Shown here: piece after piece, positions 63,512 through 64,000 of the stretch
How the letters are laid out: each line of letters starts with the position of its first letter
Numbering within the stretch: position 1 is the stretch's first letter
Origin: Planococcus ruber
GTDB taxonomy: Bacteria > Bacillota > Bacilli > Bacillales_A > Planococcaceae
Reading direction: 5' to 3'
NCBI RefSeq assembly: GCF_022819085.1
Contig: NZ_JALHAG010000004.1
Coordinates: forward strand, 1 to 64,000
Length of the DNA: 64,000 bases
Translations under genes and position numbers: made by a program
Notes under the pieces: model-generated
The model's input: only the letters and a program-made list of their open reading frames with translations
Database searches by the model: none
What the model was told of the DNA's origin: nothing

Positions 63512-63634
63512 GCCATCCCTCCTGGTCTTAATACGGAGCTAGAATCGAAAGGTTTCACCAGTAAATGGAAAAAGTCATAAAATGTTCACGAAATGAATAT
63601 CTTGAAGTCAGGATAAGTCGTCTGACAACAAAAA

Positions 63635-63673
63635 AATACGTATTCATTATATGATAGGGGATGTGAATATAAT
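63635..63673 (+). promoter_or_regulatory. Upstream region of the azoreductase gene
   Basis: A perfect ten-base palindrome AATACGTATT (63635-63644) lies before TTCATT and TATAAT (63668-63673, spacing 19). The palindrome could be a repressor site; azoreductase genes in Bacillus are controlled by quinone-sensing repressors, but the sequence alone does not show this. Confidence 0.4.
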
Positions 63674-63694
63674 TTATTGGAGGAATTTAAACAA

Positions 63695-64000
63695 ATGAAT
63701 GTATTAGTAGTAAAAGCGAACAACCGTCCGGCAACTGAAGGCATTTCAAGCAAGATGTACGAAACTTTCATGGAGTCGGTGAAAGATAATAAAGACTTGA
63801 ACGTAACCACTTATGATGTGTACGAAGAAGATATGCCTTATTTCGGCCAAGATCTTTTCAATGCATTCGGCAAATTGCAAAATGAAGAAGAATTGACAGA
63901 TATCGAACAACGTCTATTAGCAGCGAAACAAAAAGCAATGGATGCCATTTCTGCAGCTGACCTTGTGGTATTTGCATTCCCATTATGGAATTTGACGATT
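63695..64000 (+). CDS. azoR: FMN-dependent NADH-azoreductase, 5' part
   Basis: The first 102 residues are present; the gene runs off the window. Flavodoxin-like fold: VLVVKANNRP at the start, SSKMYETFMESVK, and VVFAFPLWNLTI at the cut, as in AzoR/AcpD quinone and azo reductases. These two-electron reducers protect against quinone stress. ATG 63695 with GGAGG eleven bases before. Confidence 0.9.
   Translation, partial: MNVLVVKANNRPATEGISSKMYETFMESVKDNKDLNVTTYDVYEEDMPYFGQDLFNAFGKLQNEEELTDIEQRLLAAKQKAMDAISAADLVVFAFPLWNLTI

Overview
The window is a stretch of core chromosome from a low-to-medium-GC Gram-positive bacterium of the order Bacillales. Gene content and order follow the Bacillus subtilis region from the trnB-type tRNA cluster through men, ytkD-ytmA-pckA-metK, leuS, ytfP-ytgP, ytpPQRS-murC, ytxGHJ-aroA-ccpA-acuCBA-acsA and tyrS, with rearrangements and losses. 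The protein sequences and the intergenic repeats look most like the family Planococcaceae (Planococcus and relatives). That placement is an impression from reading, not a search result. I saw no insertion sequence, prophage, CRISPR array, rRNA or replication origin, and no frameshifted gene.

Layout. 1-1110: twelve tRNA genes, presumably the tail of an rRNA-tRNA operon. 1.2-9.6 kb: menaquinone synthesis, with menA divergent from menF-D-H-B and then menE-C. 9.7-14 kb: an ATPase/membrane-protein pair, a zinc-binding lipoprotein, yidD, dps, a Nudix hydrolase and a YtmA-like hydrolase. 14.3-17.6 kb: pckA divergent from metK, which has a SAM-I riboswitch. 17.7-27.4 kb: carbonic-anhydrase-like protein, a YtpA-like hydrolase without its catalytic serine, a flavin oxidoreductase, a ZinT lipoprotein, tRNA-modification genes (mnmL-mnmM and a Trm11-like methylase), an MFS transporter and scoAB. 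27.4-40.6 kb: T-box-leuS, ytfP, the lipid II flippase murJ, a pseudouridine synthase, pepV-dat-thpR-ytlR-trmB and ytnP. 40.6-49.5 kb: the ytzB, ytoP, ytpP-Q-R-sftA and murC block. 49.6-58 kb: ytxGHJ, aroA, ccpA, acuABC and acsA. 58-64 kb: a class A penicillin-binding protein, T-box-tyrS, a small zinc membrane peptidase and the start of an azoreductase gene cut by the window edge.

How the parts work together. Three Zur-type palindromes mark a zinc-starvation regulon: one before the ZnuA/AdcA-like lipoprotein and two before the ZinT lipoprotein. General-stress control shows as sigma-B promoters before dps and ytxGHJ, the latter also with a sigma-H promoter. Carbon control is represented by ccpA, a CcpN-type box on the pckA -10, a cre-like site before scoAB, and the divergent acs/acu loci. 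Translation is represented by two T-box leaders, two tRNA synthetases, TrmB and the MnmL-MnmM pair, whose tRNA-Glu(UUC) substrate is encoded in the same window.

The parts least explained by known genes are non-coding. One is a family of roughly 120-125 bp palindromic intergenic elements in tandem at three loci, whose stems keep pairing although their sequences differ. Another is a six-unit 21-bp tandem repeat behind leuS. The third is an unusual U73 discriminator in tRNA-Ser(UGA). I did not find a new multi-gene defence or biosynthetic system; this is mostly conserved housekeeping sequence.
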